From an uncultured Ilumatobacter sp. (GTDB lineage Bacteria; Actinomycetota; Acidimicrobiia; Acidimicrobiales; Ilumatobacteraceae), in assembly GCA_938049325.1 (NCBI GenBank), contig CALICC010000067.1:1-8217 (forward strand): a DNA stretch of 8,217 bases, read 5' to 3'. Below, piece by piece: positions 1 through 6,911 of the stretch. The stretch's first letter is position 1. Every line of letters begins with the position of its first letter. Both the position numbers and the translations under genes were made by a program. Under the pieces are notes generated by a model that was given only the letters and a program-made list of their open reading frames with translations, ran no database searches and was not told where the DNA came from.

Positions 1-559
1 TGCTCGCACGGGGCCGAGGTGAAGCTGACGTAGGCGTCGGGAGCGTCAGATGACGTGGCCTGCGCGTCTCGCTCGACACCGGCCGAATCGGCTGCCACCC
101 GGTACACGCCGGTCTGCGCGGAGACCACGAAGTGATCGGCGACCATGCCGTGCACCACGCACGTCTTCTCCCCCGTCAGCTGGCCGGCGACCACCTGTGC
201 AGTCGGAGCGAACACATCGCCGGTCGGCTCGTGCAACGCGGCCGCAACGACAACGTCGCCCGCAGCAACAGCGGAGTGCAGAAGGTGCCCGTCGAGCGCC
301 GGCAAGGCGAGCCCCATCACTGCAAACGCAGGCACCGGCGCTGACCCGCGTGCCAGCTCGGCGAGCACGACACACGTTTCCAGCCAGCCGAGACCCGGAT
401 CGATCAGCCCGCTCTCGCCCAACAGCTTCCACAGTTCGAGATCGGTCCCCGACTCGCTGTCGGCAATGGCCCGTTGATGTTCGAGCGTGCACCGATCGCT
501 GACGATCTGGCGGGTGAGTTCCTGAAGCGCCGACTGCTCTTCGGTCAAGGAGAAGTCCA

Positions 560-560
<1 letters not shown>
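1..560 (-). CDS. fadE27: Acyl-CoA dehydrogenase, FadE27 (ChsE5)-like partner subunit, 3' partial
   Basis: Reading leftward from an ATG at 560-558, the frame stays open to the window edge for 186 residues, so the C-terminal half is missing. The N-terminus (MDFSLTEEQSALQELTRQIV), then a segment with EHQRAI and LELWKLLGESGLI, and an Ala/Gly-rich helix region with LAELARGSAPVPAF, are typical of the N-terminal helical domain of acyl-CoA dehydrogenases. It fits best the short partner subunits (FadE27/FadE28 type) of mycobacterial heteromeric steroid-CoA dehydrogenases. The start overlaps the stop of the upstream dehydrogenase gene as TGATG, so the two are probably translationally coupled and made in equal amounts. 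In the known enzymes this subunit lacks the catalytic Glu and completes FAD and substrate binding at the interface. That part of the protein lies outside the window, so the role is inferred from pairing and the N-terminus. FadE27 is the likeliest match because its neighbour resembles FadE26. Confidence 0.75.
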
Positions 561-1735
<1,175 letters not shown>

Positions 1736-1743
1736 GATTGCCG

Positions 1744-1749
1744 ACCGTA
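1744..1749 (-). promoter_or_regulatory. Candidate -10 box of the dehydrogenase operon
   Basis: On the minus strand the hexamer TACGGT fits the actinobacterial -10 consensus TANNNT. Eight bases separate it from the GTG start at 1735, so transcription would begin at or within a base or two of the start codon. No Shine-Dalgarno lies in the gap, in keeping with leaderless translation. No convincing -35 is seen. Confidence 0.45.
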
Positions 1750-1755
1750 GCGCTC

Positions 1756-1781
1756 GAACCGCAGAGTGCTAGAACCGGGTT
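1756..1781. promoter_or_regulatory. Possible operator in the divergent intergenic region
   Basis: The 46-bp gap between the divergent operons contains GAACCG twice as a direct repeat (1756-1761 and 1772-1777, 16 bp apart). The second copy forms part of a small inverted repeat, AACC-G-GGTT (1773-1781), directly before the GTG at 1782. The stretch from 1770 also loosely resembles the KstR cholesterol-regulator site TnnAACnnGTTnnA, with 6 of the 8 fixed positions matching. A -10-like TAGAAC (1770-1775) sits 6 nt before the GTG, so a regulator bound here would cover the plus-strand promoter. All of these signals are short and could be chance. Confidence 0.25.
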
Positions 1782-2249
1782 GTGAGTACTACCGACGATG
1801 ACGTCACCATCGCCGACGACGGATCGTTCACCGCTCCGCTCGTCCTCGCCTACCCCTACGACCGCACCGTGGGTCCCACCATCGGCCGGTTCCTGACCGG
1901 CCTGATGGAGAAACGGATCGAAGGCACGGTTGGGTCCGACGGCCGGGTCTACGTGCCACCGGCCGAGTTCGATCCGGTCACCGGCGAGCCCTGCACGGAG
2001 TGGGTCACCGCCGCCGATACCGGCACGGTCGAAACCTGGTCGTGGTCAGCCGACGACGAGCGAGCCTGGGCCATGATCAAGCTCGACGGCGCCGACGTCG
2101 CGATGATGCACCGCGTCGATGTCGCCTCGGCCGACGACATGTCGACCGGTATGCGTGTGCAGGCCCAGTGGGCCGATGAGCGTCGAGGGGCGATCGACGA
2201 CATCGCCACCTTCGTCCAAGCATCCGGCGACGGGGAGGCAGGCCAATGA
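1782..2249 (+). CDS. DUF35/OB-fold protein lacking the zinc-ribbon cysteines
   Basis: This 155-residue protein resembles the DUF35 (ChsH2 C-terminal type) proteins that partner thiolase-fold Ltp enzymes. Residues about 30-75 occupy the place of the rubredoxin-like zinc ribbon: RIEGTVGSDGRVYVPP (45-60) keeps the usual backbone around the first zinc knuckle, but the CxxC pair is absent and the second knuckle reads FDPVTGEP. The only cysteine is Cys71. Residues about 78-145 (GTVETWSW, then MMHRVDV, then GMRVQAQW) form the OB-fold. In known systems the DUF35 domain binds the Ltp aldolase and helps form the acyl-CoA site, so a structural role in the complex with the two Ltp proteins downstream is likely. 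The start is GTG at 1782 without a Shine-Dalgarno. The end overlaps the next gene by 4 bp (ATGA). As I recall, M. tuberculosis Rv3521, which precedes ltp4-ltp3, is a single protein of about 300 residues; this gene would match its first half. Confidence 0.82.
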   Translation: MSTTDDDVTIADDGSFTAPLVLAYPYDRTVGPTIGRFLTGLMEKRIEGTVGSDGRVYVPPAEFDPVTGEPCTEWVTAADTGTVETWSWSADDERAWAMIKLDGADVAMMHRVDVASADDMSTGMRVQAQWADERRGAIDDIATFVQASGDGEAGQ

Positions 2250-2722
2250 GCGACGACGTCCTCCGGCTGCGCCAGCCGATCGAAGTCACCTACACCTGGT
2301 CCGCGGGACCTGGCTCGAGCGGCCACATGCAGGCACTCAGCGAAGGCCGCCTCGTCGGCAAGCGTTGTCCCGTGTGCGAGCAGGTCTACTTCCCACCACG
2401 CGGTGGCATCTGCCCCCGTGACGGTGTCTTCCTCGGCGACGACGTCGAAGTCGGCCAGACCGGCACGATCACCACGTTCTGCATCGTCAACGTGCCATTC
2501 CTCGGCCAGGAGATCGAGATCCCCTACGTCGCGGCATCGATCATGCTCGACGGCTCCGACCTGGCAGTCCAGCATCTGATTCAAGGTTGTCCGGCCGACG
2601 AGGTTCACGTCGGCATGCGCGTCACCGCCGTGTGGAAGCCGGCCGAAGAATGGTCGACCACCCTCGCCAACATCACCCACTTCGCCCCAGCGGGCAACGA
2701 CGAGGAGGCTTCCGATGCGTGA
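2246..2722 (+). CDS. DUF35/OB-fold protein with N-terminal zinc ribbon
   Basis: A 158-residue protein. Residues 34-60 form a rubredoxin-like zinc ribbon, GRLVGKRCPVCEQVYFPP then ICPRDG; the metal ligands would be Cys41, Cys44, Cys56 and, in place of the usual fourth Cys, probably Asp59. Residues about 65-147 (VGQTGTITTFCIV, then IPYVAASIMLDGSDLAVQHLI, then VGMRVTAVW) make the OB-fold of the DUF35 family. Such proteins pair with thiolase-fold enzymes; in the Ltp2-ChsH2 aldolase the DUF35 domain is needed for activity. The gene overlaps the previous DUF35 gene by 4 bp and the ltp4-like gene by 8 bp, so co-translation and a shared complex are likely. GGAGG at 2234-2238 supports the ATG start with 7-nt spacing. 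It would correspond to the second half of an Rv3521-type two-domain protein. The substrate is not readable from this subunit. Confidence 0.88.
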   Translation: MSDDVLRLRQPIEVTYTWSAGPGSSGHMQALSEGRLVGKRCPVCEQVYFPPRGGICPRDGVFLGDDVEVGQTGTITTFCIVNVPFLGQEIEIPYVAASIMLDGSDLAVQHLIQGCPADEVHVGMRVTAVWKPAEEWSTTLANITHFAPAGNDEEASDA

Positions 2723-3779
2723 CGTCGCGATCGTGGCAACAGCTCAAGCGAAAAGCACCGTCAACTCCACGTTGACAACCCCCGAGCTGCTCGTGCCAGT
2801 CATCACGAGCCTGTTCGAAGGTCTCGCCTCCAAAGGCGTCGAACGCACCGACATCGACTTCTGGTGCCACGGCAGCTGCGACTACCTGACCGGGCAACCG
2901 TTCAGCTTCGTTGCCGCGGTCGACGTCCTCGGCGCCTGGCCACCCATCGTCGAGAGCCACGTCGAAGCCGACGGCGCCTTTGCGTTGTACGAGGCGTGGA
3001 TCAAGATCCAGACCGGACAGGCCGAAACGGCCGTCGTGTTCGCGAACGGCAAGTCCTCGTCCGGACCCGTCGACCGGATCCTGGCCCTGCAACACGACCC
3101 GTACACCGAGGCGCCACTCTGGCCAACCATGACCGCCACAGCGGGCATGCAGGCCCGCGCCGCCCTCGATGCTGGCGTCGTGACCGAACGAGCCATGGCC
3201 GAAGTCGCAGCGCGCAGCCAGCGCAGCGCGATGAGCAACCCGAACGCCTTGCTGCGCGGCGAGCACGACGTCGACGAACTCTTGGCGCAGCCGTACGCGA
3301 ACGCGCCGCTGCGAACTCACGACTGTCCGCCGGTGACCGACGGAGCGAATGCCATCGTGCTCGCCACCGCCGACGCCGCGGCCAAGTGGTGTGACCGTCC
3401 CGTGTGGATACGAGGCATCGATCACCGCATCGACACCCAACGTCTCGGAGCTCGATCGCTCACCACCAGCGCGTCGACCGCCATCGCCGCCGACAAGGCC
3501 GGCGCCGGCAACGGCAAACTCGACCTCGCCGAACTGCATGCGCCGTTCACGCACCAGGAACTCATGCTCCGATCCGCGATCGGGCTCGACGAGTCCGTCG
3601 ACATCAATCCGAGCGGTGGCGCACTGTGCGCCAATCCGCAAATGGCCGCCGGACTCGCTCGCTTCATCGAAGCTGCCGACCGCATCGCAAACGGCAGTGC
3701 CAATCGTGGGCTCGCCCACGCAACGAGCGGTCCATGTCTTCAACAGAATCTCGTTGCCGTATTGGAGGGGGCGTCATGA
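2715..3779 (+). CDS. ltp4: Ltp4-like thiolase-fold protein (steroid-CoA aldolase subunit)
   Basis: A 354-residue thiolase-superfamily protein of the SCP-x/lipid-transfer-protein type, the same length as I recall for M. tuberculosis Ltp4 (Rv3522). Thiolase-fold landmarks remain: VAIVATAQAK at 4-13, VTDGANAIVL at 207-216, LAELHAPF at 271-278 and INPSGGALCANP at 297-308. The catalytic set of a real thiolase does not: the nucleophilic Cys region reads VEADGAFAL (83-91), the GHP histidine is replaced at ANP (Asn308), and the C-terminal CxGGG loop reads ATSGPCLQQ. His275 is kept. In Rhodococcus, ltp3 and ltp4 are needed to degrade the side chain of C24-branched sterols, where they act as aldolases. 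The order DUF35-ltp4-ltp3 matches the mycobacterial arrangement. AGGAGG at 2703-2708 supports the ATG with 6-nt spacing. Whether this subunit is catalytic or only structural is unclear. Despite likely automatic names, it is not expected to be a lipid carrier or a thiolase. Confidence 0.85.
   Translation: MRDVAIVATAQAKSTVNSTLTTPELLVPVITSLFEGLASKGVERTDIDFWCHGSCDYLTGQPFSFVAAVDVLGAWPPIVESHVEADGAFALYEAWIKIQTGQAETAVVFANGKSSSGPVDRILALQHDPYTEAPLWPTMTATAGMQARAALDAGVVTERAMAEVAARSQRSAMSNPNALLRGEHDVDELLAQPYANAPLRTHDCPPVTDGANAIVLATADAAAKWCDRPVWIRGIDHRIDTQRLGARSLTTSASTAIAADKAGAGNGKLDLAELHAPFTHQELMLRSAIGLDESVDINPSGGALCANPQMAAGLARFIEAADRIANGSANRGLAHATSGPCLQQNLVAVLEGAS
3764..3768 (+). promoter_or_regulatory. 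Ribosome binding site fixing the ltp3 start
   Basis: GGAGG, within a longer G-rich run, lies 7 nt before the ATG at 3776. It supports that start over codons further upstream in the same frame, which would place more than 100 unrelated Arg-rich residues ahead of the conserved MTERVAIIGVGQT beginning. Confidence 0.75.
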
Positions 3780-4939
3780 CCGAGCGAGTTGCCATCATTG
3801 GAGTTGGCCAGACGAAGCACGACGCGTGTCGTGCCGACGTGTCGGTTGCGGGCTTGATCCGCGAAGCCGTCGACCGTGCGCTCGAAGGGGCTGGCCTCAC
3901 GTTGGCCGAGGTCGACGCAATCGTGATCGGTAAGGCACCCGACATGCTCGAAGGCATCGTCATGCCCGAGCTGTGGCTCGCCGACGCACTCGGCGCCGCC
4001 GGCAAGCCCGTCTTCCGAGTCCACACCGCCGGTTCGGTCGGCGGTTCGACCGCCATCGTGGCAGCGCAGCACGTGGCTGCCGGTGTGCACGACGTCGTGT
4101 TGACCATCGGTTTCGAGAAGCAGAGCGATGGCAATGCCATGTGGGCGCTCAGCGTGCCGCTGCCGTTCGGCATGCCGGTCCACGCGGGAGCGGGCGGCTA
4201 CTTCGCACCGCACGTACGCAACTACATCGAGCAGTCGGGTGCGCCCGACTACGTCGGTTCGATGGTGGCGGTGAAGGACCGCACGAACGCACTCAAGAAC
4301 CCGTACGCCCACCTCCACCAGCCTGACATCACGCTCGAGAACGCGATGGAGAGCCCGATGCTCTGGGACCCGATTCGTTTCGTCGAAACGTGCCCGTCGA
4401 GTGACGGCGCATGTGCGCTGGTGCTGACCAGCGAGGCAACCGCCGATCGCCTCGACGTGCCAACAGCGTGGGTGCACTCCACCGCGATGCGCAGCGAGCC
4501 GACGATGTTCGCCGGCCGCAACAGCGTGAGCCCGCGTGCCGGCGAAATGTGTGCGGCCGACGTGTTTGCCCAAGCGGGCATCACCAACCCGCTCGAAGAG
4601 ATCGACGTCGCCGAGATCTACGTGCCGTTCTCGTGGTTCGAACCGATGTGGCTCGAGAACCTCGGCTTTGCGCCACGCCACGAAGGTTGGCGATTCGTCG
4701 AGGACGGCGTCACCGAGATGACCGGCACACTCCCCGTCAATCCGTCGGGCGGCGTGCTCTCCTCCAACCCGATCGGCGCTTCGGGCATGCTGCGTTTCGG
4801 TGAAGCCGCGATGCAGGTGATGGGAACCGCTGGCGACCACCAGATCGACGGTGCCCGCAAGGCGTTCGGTCAGGCCTACGGCGGCGGCAGCCAGTTCTTC
4901 GCGATGTGGGTCGTCGGCGCCGACAAGCCCACGACCTGA
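3776..4939 (+). CDS. ltp3: Ltp3-like thiolase-fold steroid-CoA aldolase
   Basis: A 387-residue thiolase-superfamily protein very like what I recall of M. tuberculosis Ltp3 (Rv3523): RVHTAGSVGGSTA (81-93), GAGGYFAPHVR (138-148), HLHQPDIT (179-186), MLWDPIRF (195-202), IYVPFSWFEPMWLENLGFAP (281-300), VNPSGGVLSSNPIGASGM (321-338) and AYGGGSQ (367-373). All four thiolase catalytic positions differ: the nucleophilic Cys aligns with Ser87, the HDCF-type His with Tyr282, the GHP His with Asn331 and the CxGGG Cys with Tyr368. This rules out normal thiolysis and fits retro-aldol cleavage of a beta-hydroxy acyl-CoA, as in the related Ltp2 aldolase, which uses active-site tyrosines. The start overlaps the ltp4-like stop as ATGA, implying a stoichiometric Ltp3-Ltp4 complex with the DUF35 proteins. 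Side-chain cleavage of C24-branched sterols is the expected role by homology; the exact substrate is inferred. Confidence 0.9.
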   Translation: MTERVAIIGVGQTKHDACRADVSVAGLIREAVDRALEGAGLTLAEVDAIVIGKAPDMLEGIVMPELWLADALGAAGKPVFRVHTAGSVGGSTAIVAAQHVAAGVHDVVLTIGFEKQSDGNAMWALSVPLPFGMPVHAGAGGYFAPHVRNYIEQSGAPDYVGSMVAVKDRTNALKNPYAHLHQPDITLENAMESPMLWDPIRFVETCPSSDGACALVLTSEATADRLDVPTAWVHSTAMRSEPTMFAGRNSVSPRAGEMCAADVFAQAGITNPLEEIDVAEIYVPFSWFEPMWLENLGFAPRHEGWRFVEDGVTEMTGTLPVNPSGGVLSSNPIGASGMLRFGEAAMQVMGTAGDHQIDGARKAFGQAYGGGSQFFAMWVVGADKPTT

Positions 4940-4940
4940 A

Positions 4941-4945
4941 AGGAG
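4941..4945 (+). promoter_or_regulatory. Strong Shine-Dalgarno of the enoyl-CoA hydratase gene
   Basis: AGGAG (in the longer AAAGGAG, 4939-4945) lies 8 nt before the ATG at 4954 and directly after the ltp3 stop. It selects this start over an in-frame codon inside the end of ltp3, and the conserved crotonase N-terminus begins shortly after it. Confidence 0.8.
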
Positions 4946-4953
4946 CGACTGCT

Positions 4954-5730
4954 ATGAGTGACACCGACGTCGTGACGTACGAACAAGAGGGCAACGTGGT
5001 CGTGCTCACGATCAACCGCCCCGAGGCTCGCAACGCAATCAACGGCGCCGTCGCCGCGCAGATCGAGGCGCACCTCGATCGCTTCGAGGATGACGACCTC
5101 GCGTGGGTCGCGATCATCACGGGCGCCGGCGACACGTTCAGCGCGGGCGCCGACTTGAAAGAGATCGCAGCGGGCAATGCCAACGACCTGGCGACCAAAC
5201 GCGGTGGCTTCGCCGGCCTCCACATGCGCGACCGCAAGAAGCCGCTCATCGCTGCCGTCAACGGCCACGCCCTTGCCGGTGGCTGCGAGATCCTGCTGGC
5301 CTGCGACATGGCCGTCGTCGCACAAGGCGTGCGTATCGGCCTTCCCGAAGTGAAGCGGTCACTCGTCGCGGCGGCAGGTGCGCTCTGGCGACTCCCGCGG
5401 GCCATCGGTCCGGCGCTGGCCAACGAAGTGATTCTCACCGGCGACCCGATCACCCCGGAGCAGGCGCTCGAGTGGGGCTTGATCAATGCCGTCGTCCCGC
5501 AGGACCGCGTGCTCGACGAAGCAATGGCACTGGCTCAGCGGATCGCCGTCAATGCGCCGCTCGCCGTACAGGCCAGCCTGCGGGTGGCTCGTGACGCATT
5601 CGATGAAGACCCCGCCGAGCTCGCTCAGGCGAGCGGCCGCGCATTCGGTTCGGTGATCGCCACCGAAGACGCCAAAGAGGGCCCACGCGCCTTCATCGAG
5701 AAGCGCCCCGCCGTCTGGACCGGCCGCTAG
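4954..5730 (+). CDS. Enoyl-CoA hydratase (crotonase family)
   Basis: A 258-residue crotonase, normal length. It adds water across the alpha,beta double bond of an enoyl-CoA. The oxyanion-hole loops are FSAGADLKE (62-70) and VNGHALAGGCE (102-112). Glu112 and Glu132 (in GLPEVKRS) occupy the two catalytic Glu positions of rat mitochondrial hydratase, so hydratase rather than isomerase activity is the best guess. The C-terminal DAKEGPRAFIEKR (239-251) is shared with EchA19-type actinobacterial members, including one that works on the cholesterol side chain. The gene lies 14 bp after the ltp3-like gene in the same operon. It would make the beta-hydroxyacyl-CoA that the Ltp aldolase cleaves, from the enoyl-CoA formed by the divergent dehydrogenase. 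No terminator is visible after it, so read-through into the SRPBCC gene is possible. The crotonase family is large, and the substrate cannot be told from sequence alone. Confidence 0.92.
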   Translation: MSDTDVVTYEQEGNVVVLTINRPEARNAINGAVAAQIEAHLDRFEDDDLAWVAIITGAGDTFSAGADLKEIAAGNANDLATKRGGFAGLHMRDRKKPLIAAVNGHALAGGCEILLACDMAVVAQGVRIGLPEVKRSLVAAAGALWRLPRAIGPALANEVILTGDPITPEQALEWGLINAVVPQDRVLDEAMALAQRIAVNAPLAVQASLRVARDAFDEDPAELAQASGRAFGSVIATEDAKEGPRAFIEKRPAVWTGR

Positions 5731-5744
5731 GGCACGCTGCACCG

Positions 5745-5750
5745 TACGCT
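5745..5750 (+). promoter_or_regulatory. Candidate -10 box for the SRPBCC gene
   Basis: TACGCT matches TANNNT and lies 8 nt before the ATG at 5759. The gap is C-rich with no Shine-Dalgarno, which suggests a leaderless or near-leaderless message independent of the upstream operon. No clear -35 is seen. Confidence 0.4.
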
Positions 5751-5758
5751 CCACCCCC

Positions 5759-6214
5759 ATGGCTGACGTCTCCGTCCAACGCACCATCAACGCCTCCCCT
5801 GCTGAGGTGTGGGAGCTCGTGTCCGATCCGACCCGGATGGGTGAGTGGTCGCCGGAGAACACCGGCGCGTCCTGGCTCGGCGACGCACAGGGCCCGGCGC
5901 TCGGTGCGAAGTTCAGAGGCTCGAACAAGAACGGCCGGTTTGCGTGGAAGACGAACTGCACCGTCACCCGGTGCGTGGAGAACGAGGCGTTTGCCTTCGA
6001 GGTGAAGTCAGGACCGCTTCGGATCGCGGGCTGGGAATTCCAACTTCAGGCCGATGGCGACTCGACCGTGGTCACGCAGAACTTCACGCAGCACGAGCCT
6101 GAGCTGATGGCGAAGATCATCTCGAAGGTGATCGGGGTCGACGATCGCCACGAGTTCAACCGCGTCGGCATGGAAGCCACCCTCGAGGCGATCGCCGCCG
6201 AATTGGAACGCTGA
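5759..6214 (+). CDS. SRPBCC-fold protein (polyketide cyclase/START-like)
   Basis: A 151-residue small soluble protein. The N-terminus VSVQRTINASPAEVWELVSD (4-23) is the classic first strand and helices of the SRPBCC helix-grip fold. It is followed by MGEWSPEN (27-34), a glycine-containing strand region and a long C-terminal helix (about 113-151) ending in LEAIAAELER. Proteins of this type bind hydrophobic ligands in a deep cavity and include aromatase/cyclases and lipid carriers, but most actinobacterial single-domain members have no known function. There is no signal peptide or membrane segment. It begins 28 bp after the hydratase gene on the same strand and could be co-transcribed, although a -10-like box before it suggests its own promoter. 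A steroid ligand would be an attractive guess from the neighbourhood, but nothing in the sequence shows it. Confidence 0.8.
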   Translation: MADVSVQRTINASPAEVWELVSDPTRMGEWSPENTGASWLGDAQGPALGAKFRGSNKNGRFAWKTNCTVTRCVENEAFAFEVKSGPLRIAGWEFQLQADGDSTVVTQNFTQHEPELMAKIISKVIGVDDRHEFNRVGMEATLEAIAAELER

Positions 6215-6246
6215 CGACCCGACCGACCCCGCTCTGTCATGATCGG

Positions 6247-6861
6247 GTGGTGGACGACGAATCAGCCATCACCAAGATTCACGCTTCGACGGTCGACGAG
6301 GCCGCTCGCGTGCTTGCAGCGGCGTTCGCGACCGACCCGATCTTCCTCTGGATGGCCGGCAAGGAATCTGTTTCGTCGACGCAGTTCGCTGCGGGCTTCG
6401 CGGCCACGATCACCGCCGAGCTTCGCCGCGACGAGCACGAGTGCTACATCGCAACCGATGGGGGCTGCGTCACGTTGTGGCACGGCGTCAATCAGTGGAA
6501 GCCGAGCCCGATCGAAGGCCTCCGCATGATGCCGGGGTACCTCCGCTCGTTCGGGCTGCGCCGGGCTCCCGCGTTACTCAAGGTGCAGGCCGCGATGGAG
6601 AAAGCACACCCCACCGATCCGCACTATCACCTGGCGTTCATCGGCACCGACCCCGCGTTTCAGGGCACCGGGCGCGGCTCGGCAACGCTCACCGCGATGC
6701 TCGAACGCTGCGACACCGAAGGACTCCCCGCGTACCTCGAGAGCTCGAATCCGGCGAACGAGGCGTTCTACATGCGTCATGGGTTCGTCGTGACCGAGCA
6801 GATCGCGCTCCCCGGTGACGCTCCCCCGGTGAGCGCCATGTGGCGCGACTCCCGCGGCTGA
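6247..6861 (+). CDS. GNAT-family N-acetyltransferase
   Basis: A 204-residue cytosolic acetyltransferase that would transfer an acetyl group from acetyl-CoA to an unidentified amine. The C-terminal half carries the GNAT core: HLAFIGTDPAFQGTGRGSA (128-146) holds motif A, with QGTGRG as the pyrophosphate-binding Q/RxxGxG loop; YLESSNPANEAFYMRHGF (163-180) is motif B, in which the Asn-rich turn and Tyr of NEAFYMRHGF are typical; VSAMWR (195-200) is the last strand. The N-terminal half (HASTVDEAARVLAAAFATDP) is the usual start of the fold. The start is uncertain between tandem GTG codons at 6247 and 6250; no Shine-Dalgarno is present, and weak -10-like hexamers sit about 6 nt before either. It lies 32 bp after the SRPBCC gene and is followed by a hairpin. 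The substrate is unknown and there is no evident link to the sterol cluster. Confidence 0.85.
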   Translation: MVDDESAITKIHASTVDEAARVLAAAFATDPIFLWMAGKESVSSTQFAAGFAATITAELRRDEHECYIATDGGCVTLWHGVNQWKPSPIEGLRMMPGYLRSFGLRRAPALLKVQAAMEKAHPTDPHYHLAFIGTDPAFQGTGRGSATLTAMLERCDTEGLPAYLESSNPANEAFYMRHGFVVTEQIALPGDAPPVSAMWRDSRG

Positions 6862-6872
6862 ATCTTCGAGGA

Positions 6873-6891
6873 CGAGGAGGAACCCTCCTCG
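6873..6891 (+). terminator. GC-rich hairpin after the GNAT gene
   Basis: CGAGGAGG (6873-6880) and CCTCCTCG (6884-6891) form a perfect 8-bp stem with a 3-nt AAC loop, beginning 12 nt after the GNAT stop and ending 20 nt before the ppa -10 box. No T-run follows. Hairpins without a U-tract are often proposed as terminators in high-GC actinobacteria. A protein-binding palindrome upstream of ppa is the alternative. Confidence 0.5.
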
Positions 6892-6911
6892 CACATGGTC
6901 GCTGCGTCGCC

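Noticed and set aside
46..502. Arg-rich open frames on both strands across the left end
   Set aside because: A third frame (1-560, minus) encodes a convincing acyl-CoA dehydrogenase N-terminus coupled to the upstream gene. The others have shadow-type composition.
3404..3775. N-terminal extension of the ltp3 frame by 124 codons
   Set aside because: The added residues are Arg- and His-rich and overlap the well-supported ltp4-like coding sequence. The Shine-Dalgarno at 3764-3768 and the conserved N-terminus support ATG 3776.
2673..4840. Two long open frames on the minus strand opposite the ltp4 and ltp3 genes (about 356 and 366 codons)
   Set aside because: Their translations are rich in Arg, Gly, Val and His with no recognisable family, and the opposite strand encodes clear, motif-rich proteins. 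Long antisense frames are expected in high-GC coding DNA.
6217..6248. Weak inverted repeat (ACCCGA and TCGGGT) between the SRPBCC and GNAT genes
   Set aside because: Only six base pairs with a 20-nt loop, and the right arm runs into the GNAT start codon; chance is likely at this GC content.
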